From Planctellipticum sp942493135 (GTDB lineage Bacteria; Planctomycetota; Planctomycetia; Planctomycetales; Planctomycetaceae): 64,000 nt of DNA. A program made the position numbers and the translations under genes. Shown one piece after another: positions 53,897 through 64,000 of the stretch (positions within the stretch are counted from its first letter, which is position 1; each line of letters opens with the position of its first letter). The notes beneath the pieces were generated by a model. It searched no databases and was not told the origin of the DNA. It saw only the letters and a program-made list of their open reading frames with translations. The stretch is taken from contig OW818684.1 of the NCBI GenBank assembly GCA_942493135.1, positions 2,294,001-2,358,000 of the forward strand, read 5' to 3'.

Positions 53897-54904
53897 ATGC
53901 GATTGTCGGTTTCTGTCTGCGCACTTCTGCTGACATTATCCTCCGCCGCCTTCGCGGCCGACCCGTGGGTGGTCTACGAGGGCAAGTCCGGACCGGGACT
54001 CGGCAGGCACATCGTGCTCATCAGCGGCGACGACGAGTACCGCTCCGAAGAAGCCCTGCCGCAACTCGGCAAGATCCTCTCGCTCCAGCACGGCTTCAAG
54101 TGCACGGTCCTGTTCCCAATCGACCCCCAGACCGGGGAGATCAAACCCGATTTCCAGACCAACATCCCCGGCACTGAGGCCCTGAAAACGGCCGACCTGA
54201 TGGTGATCGCCACCCGGTTCCGAAATCTCCCCGACGAGCAGATGGCCCCGATCGTCGAGTACATCGAATCGGGCAGGCCGATCGTCGCGATGCGAACCGC
54301 CACGCACGGCTTCAACATTCCCGCCGACCGCAAGTACGGCAAGTACTCCTGGAACAGCAAGGAGTGGATCGGCGGGTTCGGCAAGCAGATCCTCGGCGAA
54401 ACCTGGGTCAGCCATCACGGCCACCACGGCAAGCAAAGCACCCGCGGCATCATCGCTCCGGGCGCCGCCGACAATCCCATCCTGCGCGGCATCAAAGACG
54501 GAGACATCTGGGGTCCGACCGACGTCTATGGCATCAATCTGCCGCTGCCCGGTGACGCTCAGACGCTGGTTCTCGGCCAGGTCCTGACCGGAATGAAACC
54601 GACCGATCCCCCCCTCGAAGGTGAGAAGAACGCCCCGATGATGCCCGTCGCCTGGACGAAGTCCTACACGGGTCTGGCAGGCAAAACGGCCCGAACGTTC
54701 ACGACCACAATGGGCGCCGCCAACGACCTGGAGAGCGAAGGAGTCCGCCGACTCCTCGTCAACGCCTGCTACTGGGCGCAGGGCATGGAACAGCAGATTC
54801 CCGCGAAGTCACAGGTCGACATCGTCGGCGAATACAAGCCGGCCAACTTCAGCTTCGGCGGTCACAGAAAGGGCTTGAAGCCGGCAGACTTCGAGCTCCG
54901 TTAG
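53897..54904 (+). CDS. ThuA-like exported glutamine-amidotransferase-fold protein
   Basis: The protein has 335 residues from ATG 53897; the longer upstream frame overlaps the preceding gene. A signal peptide (SVCALLLTLSSAAFAADP) precedes GRHIVLISGDDEYRSEEALP, ADLMVIATRFRNLPDEQMAP, YIESGRPIVAMRTATHGFNI and GETWVSHHGHHGKQSTRGI, typical of ThuA/trehalose-utilisation-type domains. The class I glutamine amidotransferase catalytic triad is not evident, so function is uncertain. Close spacing suggests co-transcription with the thioredoxin-NHL gene. A hairpin at 54933-54969 probably ends the operon. Confidence 0.88.
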   Translation: MRLSVSVCALLLTLSSAAFAADPWVVYEGKSGPGLGRHIVLISGDDEYRSEEALPQLGKILSLQHGFKCTVLFPIDPQTGEIKPDFQTNIPGTEALKTADLMVIATRFRNLPDEQMAPIVEYIESGRPIVAMRTATHGFNIPADRKYGKYSWNSKEWIGGFGKQILGETWVSHHGHHGKQSTRGIIAPGAADNPILRGIKDGDIWGPTDVYGINLPLPGDAQTLVLGQVLTGMKPTDPPLEGEKNAPMMPVAWTKSYTGLAGKTARTFTTTMGAANDLESEGVRRLLVNACYWAQGMEQQIPAKSQVDIVGEYKPANFSFGGHRKGLKPADFELR

Positions 54905-54932
54905 ACTCGCACGCGGACCGCCCCGATTTCGT

Positions 54933-54969
54933 GACAGCCGCCAGTCCCTCCGCAGGGCCGGCGGCTGTC
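54933..54969 (+). terminator. Stem-loop terminator after the ThuA-like gene
   Basis: GACAGCCGCC (54933-54942) pairs perfectly with GGCGGCTGTC (54960-54969) over a 17-nt loop, followed by ACCGTTCTCTTTC. It lies 29 bp past the stop codon, which fits a terminator for the two-gene unit. Confidence 0.6.
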
Positions 54970-55346
54970 ACCGTTCTCTTTCACCGGTCGGGACAAGACG
55001 CTGGAGTCTCCATCCCCGCATTCTCTCTCCATGACTTCCGTGTCCTTCGTGGTTTCAGCGTTTCTCAGACATTCGTGCCTGGCGCGATCTCGGCCTCGTT
55101 CAGTTCAACGCGCCGTTGCCTGCGTACATCCTCAGTCCGCGCAATGCGTTCCCCCCGTCTCGCGTTTCACACGTCGGCATTCCACGCGCAGAACCTCGTC
55201 TTGACGCCTCCCCGTCTTCAGACCTATGGTTCCCCCCTCCCCAGTTTCTCTCATCACGTCTGCAGGATCTTCCGGTCCTCCGCGTCCGTCGCGCCAGGTT
55301 GGCGTACGAACTGCGGAACCGGTTTGGCGAAAGGAATCGCCCGGCC
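54970..55346. other. 377-bp spacer upstream of the FlgI-like gene; no gene
   Basis: It includes a stretch like other repeat patches (CATGACTTCCGTGTCCTTCG, near 55,030). An AAAGGA lies about 13 bp before ATG 55347 as a possible ribosome binding site. The frame of the FlgI-like gene stays open upstream to 55116, but that part has no family similarity and no signal peptide, so the later start is preferred. Confidence 0.5.
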
Positions 55347-57335
55347 ATGCGCAGCTTCGCTCCCGCTCAGATCTGGCTGACCACAGCCTGCGCGATCACG
55401 CTGTTGACCGCGGGCGCCGTCACCTTGGCCGCGCCCCCAGCAGTGCGCCCGGCAGGTGGCGTTAACCTCGACACCACGCTGGTCGGCGTGCACACGACGT
55501 TCCAGGGATACGGTCCCGTCGTCCTCACGGGAGTCGGACTGGTTGTTGATCTGCCGGGAACCGGCGGCGATCCGGCACCGTCCGCCTATCGAACGATGCT
55601 GATGGACGAGCTCAAGCGTCACGATATTCGCATCCCCAATACGATTCTCGCGTCGCCGAACACGGCGCTCGTCGTCGTACGAACTTACCTGCCGCCACTG
55701 CTGCAGCCCGGCGACAGGCTGGACGTCGAGGTCATCGCCCCGGAAAGCGCCAACGCGACTAGTCTGGCCGGCGGATGGCTGATGGAATGCCACCTGACCG
55801 AACAGACTCTCGTCCCCGGCCAGGGACTGATGAAAGGTCATACCTACGCCCGCGCCAAAGGCCCCGTCCTGGCGGCAGGCGTCGCGATGCCCAGCGAACA
55901 GGCCGCAGCATCTCAGATGCTGCGCGGCCGGGTGCTCGCCGGCGGCACTCTGACCCGCAGCCGCGAACTCGCCATCAACTTGCGCAACGACTTCCGCAGC
56001 GTCCGCAACTCGTCGCGAATCGCCAACGCCGTCGGCACCCGGTTTCACGACTACGACAAGTACGGCATCAAAAAACCGATGGCCGTCGCCAAAACCGACG
56101 CCAAGATCTCTCTCGAACTTCAGCCCCGTTACAAAGACAACTACCCCCGATACCTCGAAGTCATCAAGCACATCGCTTTCGCCGAGAGCCAGGTCGCCCA
56201 GCGCGTCCGTATGCAGCGTCTGCAGGAAGAGCTGTTCGAGCCCGAAACGGCCGAAGAAGCGGCGCTGCAGCTCGAGGCCATTGGAAATGCTTCCGTCCCT
56301 CTGCTGAAGGCGGCTCTCAAAGCGCCGACGCTGGAGTGCCAGTTCCAGTCCGCGATGGCTCTGGCATACCTCGGCGAAGCCGACGGCGTGCCGGTGCTCG
56401 CTCAGGCGGCCCGCGAGGAACCGGCCTTCCGCGTGTTCGCGCTCGCCGCTCTGTCGACCATCGACGACGCCGATGCCCACATGGCGCTCCGCGAGCTGAT
56501 GAGCCAGAACAGCGAAGAACTCCGCTACGGCGCCTTCCGGGCGCTCTGGACGCTCGACCGGAAGGATCCGTTCATCCGCGGCGAACCGATGCTCGAACCG
56601 ATTGATCCGTTGCTGGCCGATGACCTCGAAGCGCAGCAGAACCGCCAGCTCCATTTTGTCCTGCACGTATTGGAGACCAGCGGCGATCCCATGGTCCACA
56701 TTACGCTCCGCACGCGTCCTGAGGTCGTCGTGTTCGGAGCCGAACAGAAATTCGCCACGCCGCTCCTGCTCTCCGCAGGACGCAACGTAATGATTACCGC
56801 CCAGCCGGGAAGCGAGACAGCCACAGTCGTCCGCTTCGAGGCGAATCGCCCCGATCAGCGGAAGGAAGTCTCCCTCAACGTCGCCGAGGTCATTCGCACT
56901 GCCGTCCAGCTTGGCGCCCGCTATCCGGACGTCGTGCAGATGTTGTCCGAAGCCTCCCGACAGCGAAACCTGCCGACGCGGCTTGCCACGGATGCTCTGC
57001 CGGAAGCCGGCCGCGTCTACAATCGCCCGCGAAACGACGGCGCACCGAATGGAATGGAGAAGCCCGCGAAACCGACCCGGATCGGCCGCGATCACATGGC
57101 GCCAAACCTGTTCCCGCTTGACCACGAAAAGGATGAACGTGAAGGCGGCAGCGATGACGGATGGGCCGATTCCGAGGGAGCCCAGGCCAGCATGCCCGCC
57201 ACCCCGAAAGACGAGAAGTCCGAAATGCCAGACAAACCTTCCCCCGCTGCAGCGCCGGCAGAGGACAAGGTCGACAGCGACGATGGCGTGAAGAAACCAT
57301 TTGGTCTGATTCCCCGGCTCCGCGCCCGATTCTGA
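55347..57335 (+). CDS. Exported FlgI-like (flagellar P-ring fold) protein with HEAT-like repeats
   Basis: The protein has 662 residues from ATG 55347. A signal peptide (LTTACAITLLTAGAVTLAAP) precedes an FlgI-like domain at about residues 45-240: GYGPVVLTGVGLVVDLPGTG, YRTMLMDELKRHDIRIPNTI, LPPLLQPGDRLDVEVIAPES and AGGWLMECHLTEQTLVPGQG. A helical region near 285-430 has HEAT-like units (QFQSAMALAYLGEADGVPVL, FRVFALAALSTIDDADAHMA). A beta-rich part and an acidic, proline-rich disordered tail follow. No flagellar gene is nearby, so a true P-ring role is doubtful. It may form a ring in another envelope structure. Confidence 0.85.
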   Translation: MRSFAPAQIWLTTACAITLLTAGAVTLAAPPAVRPAGGVNLDTTLVGVHTTFQGYGPVVLTGVGLVVDLPGTGGDPAPSAYRTMLMDELKRHDIRIPNTILASPNTALVVVRTYLPPLLQPGDRLDVEVIAPESANATSLAGGWLMECHLTEQTLVPGQGLMKGHTYARAKGPVLAAGVAMPSEQAAASQMLRGRVLAGGTLTRSRELAINLRNDFRSVRNSSRIANAVGTRFHDYDKYGIKKPMAVAKTDAKISLELQPRYKDNYPRYLEVIKHIAFAESQVAQRVRMQRLQEELFEPETAEEAALQLEAIGNASVPLLKAALKAPTLECQFQSAMALAYLGEADGVPVLAQAAREEPAFRVFALAALSTIDDADAHMALRELMSQNSEELRYGAFRALWTLDRKDPFIRGEPMLEPIDPLLADDLEAQQNRQLHFVLHVLETSGDPMVHITLRTRPEVVVFGAEQKFATPLLLSAGRNVMITAQPGSETATVVRFEANRPDQRKEVSLNVAEVIRTAVQLGARYPDVVQMLSEASRQRNLPTRLATDALPEAGRVYNRPRNDGAPNGMEKPAKPTRIGRDHMAPNLFPLDHEKDEREGGSDDGWADSEGAQASMPATPKDEKSEMPDKPSPAAAPAEDKVDSDDGVKKPFGLIPRLRARF

Positions 57336-57436
57336 AACCGCGGGCCCGGCCCGCAACTCCTGGAAAATGAATCCTTCGGCCGGCAAGCGAACTCGCCGGC
57401 TCGCGGGCCGTCGGCTGCCGACGGCAGGACCCCGTC

Positions 57437-60400
57437 ATGCTGAAGTCACTGGAACTGTTCGGCTTCAAGAGCTTCGCCGACCGCACCAGGTTCGACTTCG
57501 CCAAGGGCATCACCTGCGTTGTCGGTCCTAACGGCAGCGGGAAGAGCAATGTCGTCGACGCGCTCAAGTGGATTCTTGGCGACCAGTCGGCCAAGAGCCT
57601 CCGCGGCAAGGACATGGTCGACGTCATCTTTAACGGCTCTTCCAGCCGCAAACCGAGCGCATTCGCTGAAGCCACACTGACTTACGACAATTCGTCCGGC
57701 CTGCTCCCCATCGATGCGCAGGAAGTCCATATCGGCCGCCGGATCTGGCGGAACGGCGACGCCGAGTATCTGCTGAATCGGGCCCCATCGCGACTCAAAG
57801 ACATCAAGGATCTGTTTCTGGGCACCGGCGCCGGCAGCGCCGCCTACAGCATCATCGAGCAGGGCCGCGTCGATCAGATTCTGCAGGCCAATCCAACGGC
57901 CCGGCGGCTGGTCTTCGAGGAGGCCGCCGGCGTCAGCCGCTTCAAGGCCCGCCGGCTCGATGCCCAGCGCAAACTCGAACGCGTCGCCCAGAATCTGCTC
58001 CGTCTGACCGACATTGTCGACGAGGTCGAAGCGCAGCTCAATTCCACCCGCAGCCAGGCCGCCAAGGCCGTCAAGTATCGCGAAGTCAGCGAAGACCTCA
58101 AGAAGTGGTGGTTGGGCCTCGCCGGCGATGACCATCGGCAGCTCACCGCCGAGATTGCCGTCGTCGAAGCGGCACTCGCCAGTTCCGAAGGGCATCTCCA
58201 GGAACTGACCGACCGCCAGAAGGTCATCGAGTCCGAGGAAGCCGCCTTCGATCACGAGATCTCCGCCCTCGACGACCGCCTGCGAGCCGTCGACCGCCGG
58301 AATTCGGCCGCCCGCGAATCGATCGTCGGCCAGGAAGCCACCATACAGTTTCAGACGGCCCGGCTGCAGGAGCTCGAAGCCGAGTTGACTCGGCTGCAGA
58401 AGCAGCAGGCTCACCTGCGCCGGCGAACGAGCGACGCCCGCGGCGAGATCGAGCTGCAGCAACTTCGGCTCCAGGAAGTTGAAGCCGAGTACGCCGAGAA
58501 TCGGGCTCGCGTTACGGAACGGGACGCCACGCTGCAGGGCCGGGCGGCGGAGCTCGTCCAGTTGCGCGAGCAGATCGAAGCCCGCAGGACGGAACGCGAG
58601 CAGGTCGCCCAGCAGTCGGCCGGCATCGCCAATCAACTTGCGACGCTGCACGCCCAGCTCGAAGCTCTGCAGAATTCGCAACAGCGCGTCACCGGCCAGC
58701 TCGATCATGTCGACGAGCTGATCGCCCGGCTGCAGGCCGAGCGGGTCGAACACCAGCAGCGTCTGGAAGCCGCCCTGGCTTGTTTCACGGCGGCCCAGCA
58801 GACGCTGCGCGACGTCCAGAGCCGCCGGTCGCAACTCGTCGGCACGCAGGACGATCTCAAGTCACGTCTTGCGGCCGACCGCGAACAGCGCAGCGCCGCG
58901 CTGGCCCGCAAGAGCCTGCTCGAAGACCTCGAACTGCGTCAGGAAGGGCTCAACCTCGGCGTCAAAGAGATTCTTTCCCGCGCCCGAACCTCGGATCTGC
59001 CCCCCTGGAACACTGTCATCGGCGGCGTCGCCGATCTCCTCGATGTCGATCTGGAACACGCCGCATTGCTGGAAGTCGCTCTGGGAAGCCGGTCGCAGTT
59101 GATCGTCCTCCGGGAATACCAGCCTCTGCTGACCTACCTTCGCTCGGGCGCGGCCCAGTTGTCCGGTCGCGTCGGCTTTCTGGCAATCCCAGACCGACTC
59201 GCGGGCGAGCCCCTTCCGCCCACGATGCGCGGCGAAGACTTCCTGCACCTGGAATTGAACAGCGCCCTCCTCCCGGACTTGAGCGGTCTCCCCGGAATCA
59301 TTTCCCGGGCCGACGACCTGATCACCGGCGATCACGGCATCCTGGGTCTCGCGGCCGCGGTGCTGGCCGATACCTGGGTCGTCCAGACGCTGGATGACGC
59401 CGTGCGTCTCGCGACCGGTCCCGGCAGTGGATGCCGATTCGTCACGCTCCAAGGCGAAGTCCTCGAACACGACGGCGCACTGCACCTGGGAACCGTCCGC
59501 AGCGACACCGCCTTGCTGTCTCGAAAGAGCGAACTACGCCGGATCAGGAACGACCTCATCCAGCTCGACCGGCAGATCATCGAGCAGGAAGAGTCTCTGA
59601 AAGGCGTATTTGATTCGCTGACCAGCGCGGATGGCGAACTCGAAGCCGCCGCGTCTGCCGTCGATGCCGCTTCCGCTCGACTGGTCGATGCGCGCGCCGA
59701 AGTCACGGCCTGCGACCAGGATCTCGATCGGCTGAAGGGAGATCGGCGGCAACAGGCGGAACAGCTCAAACTCGCCGCGCAAGAGCTCGCTGCGCGCGAA
59801 GTCGACATCGAGCGGGCCGATCAACAGGCCGGAGAGCTGGCCCGGCAGGCGGCCGAACTTGATCGGGACATTGAAACGCATAAGCAGACGCTCGCGTCCG
59901 CGGAACGCGAGGCGCAGGGCCTCGAACAGGAGCGGGCGGCCCGTCAGCTCGATCTGGTCAAACAAAGCGAACGGCTCGACGCACTCCGCGCACAAACCGA
60001 ACGCCTCGAGGAGGAAGTCCGTCAGCGCACGCTGCAGAGCGACGAAGCCGAGCGACGTCTGGAAGCGGCCGTTCTCAAACGGCAGCAGACCATTCTGAAC
60101 ATCCTCAACACCGGCGACGCCGTCAACGAACAGTACCTCGCCGCGGAAACCGTTCAGATCGAGGCCGGCGCTCTCCACTCTGAGAAGCGGGAGCTTCGCC
60201 AGCGCCGCAGTCGGCTCGTCGAGGCCGAACTGGCGCTGCGCAAAGAACGACGGGAACTGGCCGATCGCCGGCACGCCGAGGAGATCCGTCTCCGCGACAT
60301 GCGGCACGCTCTCGAAACGCTGGCCGAACGCCTCGACGAAGAGTATCAAGTTCAACTCGAAGACGTCGCCGCGTCGGGCGTCTCCGCCTACGCGTTGCAT

Positions 60401-61225
60401 CTCGAAGAGCGCCACTCCTCTCACGACCGCCGGCACCACGCCGAGGAACACGTGGAAGAGGCCGCCGCGGAAGCGGCGCACGGTTCCCGCACGTTTGACG
60501 GCGCCTCGCCACCGCCGTTCTCGGAAGTGCGCCCCGAGCTGGACGCCCACGTCACCCGCCTGCGGCGCAAGCTCAAGATGATGGGGAGCGTCAACACCGA
60601 CAGCCTGCGCGATCTCGAATCGCTCGAAACCCGCTTTCAGCAGCTCAGCGCCCAGCTCCAGGACCTCGTCGAAGCCAAACAGACGCTCGAAGACATCATC
60701 CGGCGGATCAACGTCGAAAGCCGGAAGATGTTTGCCGAGACTTTCGAAGTCATCCGCACGAACTTCCAGGATCTGTTCCGCAAAGTTTTCGGGGGGGGCG
60801 AAGGGGACATCATCCTCGAAGACCCCGAAGACATTCTCGAATGCGGCCTCGACATCCAGGCCCGCCCCCCGGGCAAAGAGCTGCGCAGCATCTCGCTCCT
60901 CAGCGGCGGCGAGAAGACCATGACCGCCATCGCCCTGATCATGTCGATCTTCAAAGCCAAACCCAGCCCGTTCTGCATTCTTGACGAAGTCGACGCGGCC
61001 CTCGACGAGGCCAACGTCGAACGCTTCACCTCGGTCGTCCGCGAGTTCCAGAGCTCGACGCAGTTCATCATGATCACCCACCATAAACGTTCGATGGTGG
61101 TCGCCGACGTCCTGTACGGCGTGACGATGGAAGAGTCCGGCATCTCGAAGCGGATGGCCGTCCGCTTCGAAGACGTCAGCGACGACGGCCACTTCAAGCC
61201 GCCGGCTCAGGCGTCCGTCGCCTGA
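57437..61225 (+). CDS. smc: Chromosome segregation protein SMC
   Basis: The protein has 1,262 residues and starts at ATG 57437. The N-terminal ATPase half has LKSLELFGFKSFADRTRFDF and Walker A GPNGSGKSNVVDALKWILGD near residue 32, then GTGAGSAAYSIIEQGRVDQI. Two long coiled coils flank a hinge near residues 515-680 (NTVIGGVADLLDVDLEHAAL, CRFVTLQGEVLEHDGALHLG). The C-terminal half has the signature LSGGEKTMTAIALIMSIF near 1155 and Walker B FCILDEVDAALDEANVERF near 1178. SMC compacts and segregates chromosomes with ScpA and ScpB, which are not in the window. It converges on asnS with 15 bp between stop codons. Confidence 0.97.
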   Translation: MLKSLELFGFKSFADRTRFDFAKGITCVVGPNGSGKSNVVDALKWILGDQSAKSLRGKDMVDVIFNGSSSRKPSAFAEATLTYDNSSGLLPIDAQEVHIGRRIWRNGDAEYLLNRAPSRLKDIKDLFLGTGAGSAAYSIIEQGRVDQILQANPTARRLVFEEAAGVSRFKARRLDAQRKLERVAQNLLRLTDIVDEVEAQLNSTRSQAAKAVKYREVSEDLKKWWLGLAGDDHRQLTAEIAVVEAALASSEGHLQELTDRQKVIESEEAAFDHEISALDDRLRAVDRRNSAARESIVGQEATIQFQTARLQELEAELTRLQKQQAHLRRRTSDARGEIELQQLRLQEVEAEYAENRARVTERDATLQGRAAELVQLREQIEARRTEREQVAQQSAGIANQLATLHAQLEALQNSQQRVTGQLDHVDELIARLQAERVEHQQRLEAALACFTAAQQTLRDVQSRRSQLVGTQDDLKSRLAADREQRSAALARKSLLEDLELRQEGLNLGVKEILSRARTSDLPPWNTVIGGVADLLDVDLEHAALLEVALGSRSQLIVLREYQPLLTYLRSGAAQLSGRVGFLAIPDRLAGEPLPPTMRGEDFLHLELNSALLPDLSGLPGIISRADDLITGDHGILGLAAAVLADTWVVQTLDDAVRLATGPGSGCRFVTLQGEVLEHDGALHLGTVRSDTALLSRKSELRRIRNDLIQLDRQIIEQEESLKGVFDSLTSADGELEAAASAVDAASARLVDARAEVTACDQDLDRLKGDRRQQAEQLKLAAQELAAREVDIERADQQAGELARQAAELDRDIETHKQTLASAEREAQGLEQERAARQLDLVKQSERLDALRAQTERLEEEVRQRTLQSDEAERRLEAAVLKRQQTILNILNTGDAVNEQYLAAETVQIEAGALHSEKRELRQRRSRLVEAELALRKERRELADRRHAEEIRLRDMRHALETLAERLDEEYQVQLEDVAASGVSAYALHLEERHSSHDRRHHAEEHVEEAAAEAAHGSRTFDGASPPPFSEVRPELDAHVTRLRRKLKMMGSVNTDSLRDLESLETRFQQLSAQLQDLVEAKQTLEDIIRRINVESRKMFAETFEVIRTNFQDLFRKVFGGGEGDIILEDPEDILECGLDIQARPPGKELRSISLLSGGEKTMTAIALIMSIFKAKPSPFCILDEVDAALDEANVERFTSVVREFQSSTQFIMITHHKRSMVVADVLYGVTMEESGISKRMAVRFEDVSDDGHFKPPAQASVA

Positions 61226-61240
61226 CCGGAGCGATCTCGC

Positions 61241-62653
<1,413 letters not shown>

Positions 62654-62847
62654 GGGGAACCTGAAAAGTGGTGAGTGATGAGTGATCCGTGGCGAGTGAG
62701 AGCAGACTCCGGGTGGCACGTCCCTGAGTCTGCGAAGGGCGTGTCTTCCATCGAGAGTGACATCGTGCGACAGCTTCTCGCTCCGTTCCGCTGCCTACCC
62801 GCCTCTCTGCTTCTACTGAATCCAGCGTTCGGCGGCAAGCCGTCCGT
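62654..62847. repeat. Spacer with dispersed repeat words upstream of asnS
   Basis: GAAAAGTGGTGAGTGATGAG and CGTGGCGAGTGAG (62,665-62,700) match words in the 42,450 and 13,185 patches. The rest has no gene. The asnS promoter must lie here, but no clear hexamer pair was picked out. Confidence 0.5.
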
Positions 62848-64000
62848 TCACGGCGTCGCGACGGCCCCTATCCCCTCCTTGCTTTCCGGGATTCCCTTCG
62901 GATTTCGAGTTTCGGATTTCGTGCTTTCCCGCTCCGCGAGCTCATACAGCGGTCGATGCCGGAACGGCGTCTCCAGGATCAGCAGGCACAGGCTCGTCAG
63001 ATACAGCCGGCCCGCTTTGTCCCCGAACTCTTCGCCGACGCTCAGCGGCTGTTCCGGTTTCCAGCTCCCGCGGATATCGCTCCCCGCCCTGGTGCTCCCC
63101 GAAGTTGCCTGGGCCTTGAGCACCATCTGCCGGGCGGCCGCGTTCCACGCCTGCCAGTCATCCCCACCCAGGTTGTGCAGCACCTGCAGCGTGTAGTACC
63201 ACGAATAAACCCTGCCGGTGGTCGACGCCTCCGGCCGATTGCGATCCAGCAGCAGGAAGTGAACGCCCTGCTTCATCCGGGGGTCATCGGCGGGCCAGCC
63301 GAGCCATTGCCGGCAGAGCAGCCCCTCGGCCGTCAGCGCCGGAGTTACGGCCCCGGCCGCCGAGTTCGGCTGATACTTGTAGCGACTGCCCCCCTGCTCC
63401 GAGACCGAATCCAGAAAACCCGACGCCCGCTCGTACTCTTCCTGGTCGATCTCAATGCCCGCCATCCGGGCCGAGTGCAGCGCCATCAGCGCCCAGCTCG
63501 TGACCGACAGATCCCCGACCATGTCTTTGCTGATCGGCCGATATTTCCAGCCGCCATGCTGCGGGTGCTGAGCGAACAGCAGGTAGCGCACTGCCTTCTC
63601 CGCGGGCTCCCGCAGGCTCTCGTCATCCGTCAGCGCCAGCGCTTCGCACAGGGCAATGGTGGCCATCGAGTGGGCATAGAACGCCGGCAGCCGCCCTTCC
63701 TCCTGTCGCTGGTCGTGCAGGTCTCCCGATTCCGAATCCTGGTTCTTCACCAGCCATTCCAGGCCCCCCGCGACCACCTTCTGGTAATCCCCCTCCAGAT
63801 GCGTCTGACCGGCTCCGAGAAAGGGCAGCAAGGCCAGAGCGGTCGCGCCGGTATCGGTTCGCACATACGACGGGGCGGCGTCCGGATATCCCTGGTGCAG
63901 CTCCCACCGACCGTCGCTTCGCTGTTGTCGCACAAACCACTGCAGCCCCGCCTTGATCGCCCGTTCGACGTCCTCCGAACTGCCAAGCTTCGCCAGTTCC
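62848..64000 (-). CDS. Alpha-toroid (prenyltransferase/squalene-cyclase-like) repeat protein, 5' end outside window
   Basis: The frame is open to the right edge, so the N-terminus is missing; 384 residues are visible. It contains alpha/alpha-toroid repeats of the terpene cyclase/prenyltransferase type: GLQWFVRQQRSDGRWELHQG, ALALLPFLGAGQTH, VAGGLEWLVKNQDSESGDLH, YLLFAQHPQHGGWKYRP and TAEGLLCRQWLGWPADDP. No cyclase DxDD or complete QW-motif set is seen in the visible part, so an enzyme role is unproven; planctomycetes have many such non-enzymatic repeats. The last 30 residues (ESTKSETRNPKGIPESKE) look like translated intergenic repeat rather than domain. Confidence 0.85.
   Translation of the reverse strand, partial: ELAKLGSSEDVERAIKAGLQWFVRQQRSDGRWELHQGYPDAAPSYVRTDTGATALALLPFLGAGQTHLEGDYQKVVAGGLEWLVKNQDSESGDLHDQRQEEGRLPAFYAHSMATIALCEALALTDDESLREPAEKAVRYLLFAQHPQHGGWKYRPISKDMVGDLSVTSWALMALHSARMAGIEIDQEEYERASGFLDSVSEQGGSRYKYQPNSAAGAVTPALTAEGLLCRQWLGWPADDPRMKQGVHFLLLDRNRPEASTTGRVYSWYYTLQVLHNLGGDDWQAWNAAARQMVLKAQATSGSTRAGSDIRGSWKPEQPLSVGEEFGDKAGRLYLTSLCLLILETPFRHRPLYELAERESTKSETRNPKGIPESKEGIGAVATP

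Noticed and set aside
55254..57386. 710-codon open frame on the minus strand opposite the FlgI-like gene
   Set aside because: It overlaps a gene with clear domains and a signal peptide, and its translation is low in recognisable motifs.
61226..61240. Search for a terminator between smc and asnS
   Set aside because: Only 15 bp separate the stop codons and no hairpin fits in this gap, so none is reported.

Overview
The window looks like chromosomal DNA from a GC-rich member of the Planctomycetota. The evidence is a DUF1501 sulfatase-like gene paired with a PSCyt1/DUF1549/DUF1553 gene, a PVC-type CxxCH heme protein of about 1,020 residues, a membrane-anchored Ser/Thr kinase with a long ectodomain, a TAXI receptor with no TRAP permease, and many Tat-type SRRE leaders. 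The species cannot be named from the sequence alone. About 42 protein genes, two copies of one insertion sequence, one probable gene remnant and several intergenic repeat patches are supported. No rRNA, tRNA or CRISPR array was recognised.

Layout. Positions 1-16,900 hold a partial Ser/Thr kinase, a Nudix hydrolase, a Nif3-like protein, recO, an AT-richer FG-GAP gene beside a truncated TPR gene, a family 4 glycosyltransferase, a Tat-exported cyclophilin, a conserved unknown, an SMP-30 family protein, a truncated hemoglobin, IS630 copy 1, a TIM-barrel sugar isomerase and hisF. Positions 16,970-24,300 hold a TAXI-like receptor divergent from a small gspE-gspF-gspF cluster, followed by an FHA-GAF-PP2C phosphatase. 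Positions 24,676-28,428 are the dnaG-rpoD pair. Positions 28,844-31,459 are an ECF sigma factor, a one-TM putative anti-sigma factor and a large membrane protein. Positions 31,659-38,771 hold a Kef-type antiporter, the DUF1549/DUF1553 and DUF1501 pair and a FadR-type regulator. IS630 copy 2 follows, inverted relative to copy 1. Positions 40,223-51,519 hold another DUF1501 protein, a deoxyribosyltransferase-like protein, an HD hydrolase, pdxJ with an MFS transporter, a beta-propeller protein, the large CxxCH heme protein and floA. Positions 51,789-64,000 hold a thioredoxin-NHL protein with a ThuA-like protein, an orphan FlgI-like HEAT protein, smc, asnS and a partial alpha-toroid protein.

The most informative signals are as follows. 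(i) The two IS630 copies are both 1,250 bp, but each carries a different one-base change, and the two changes cancel in length. (ii) Copy 1 sits in what was about 13 bp between the isomerase stop codon and the truncated-hemoglobin start codon. (iii) Intergenic patches share short interchangeable sequence modules, and one module appears to be translated as the C-terminal tail of the last gene. (iv) A minimal gspE-gspF-gspF set has no pilin or pseudopilin gene beside it. (v) An AT-richer FG-GAP gene abuts the 5'-truncated TPR gene. All functional assignments rest on recognising motifs by eye; no database search was run.
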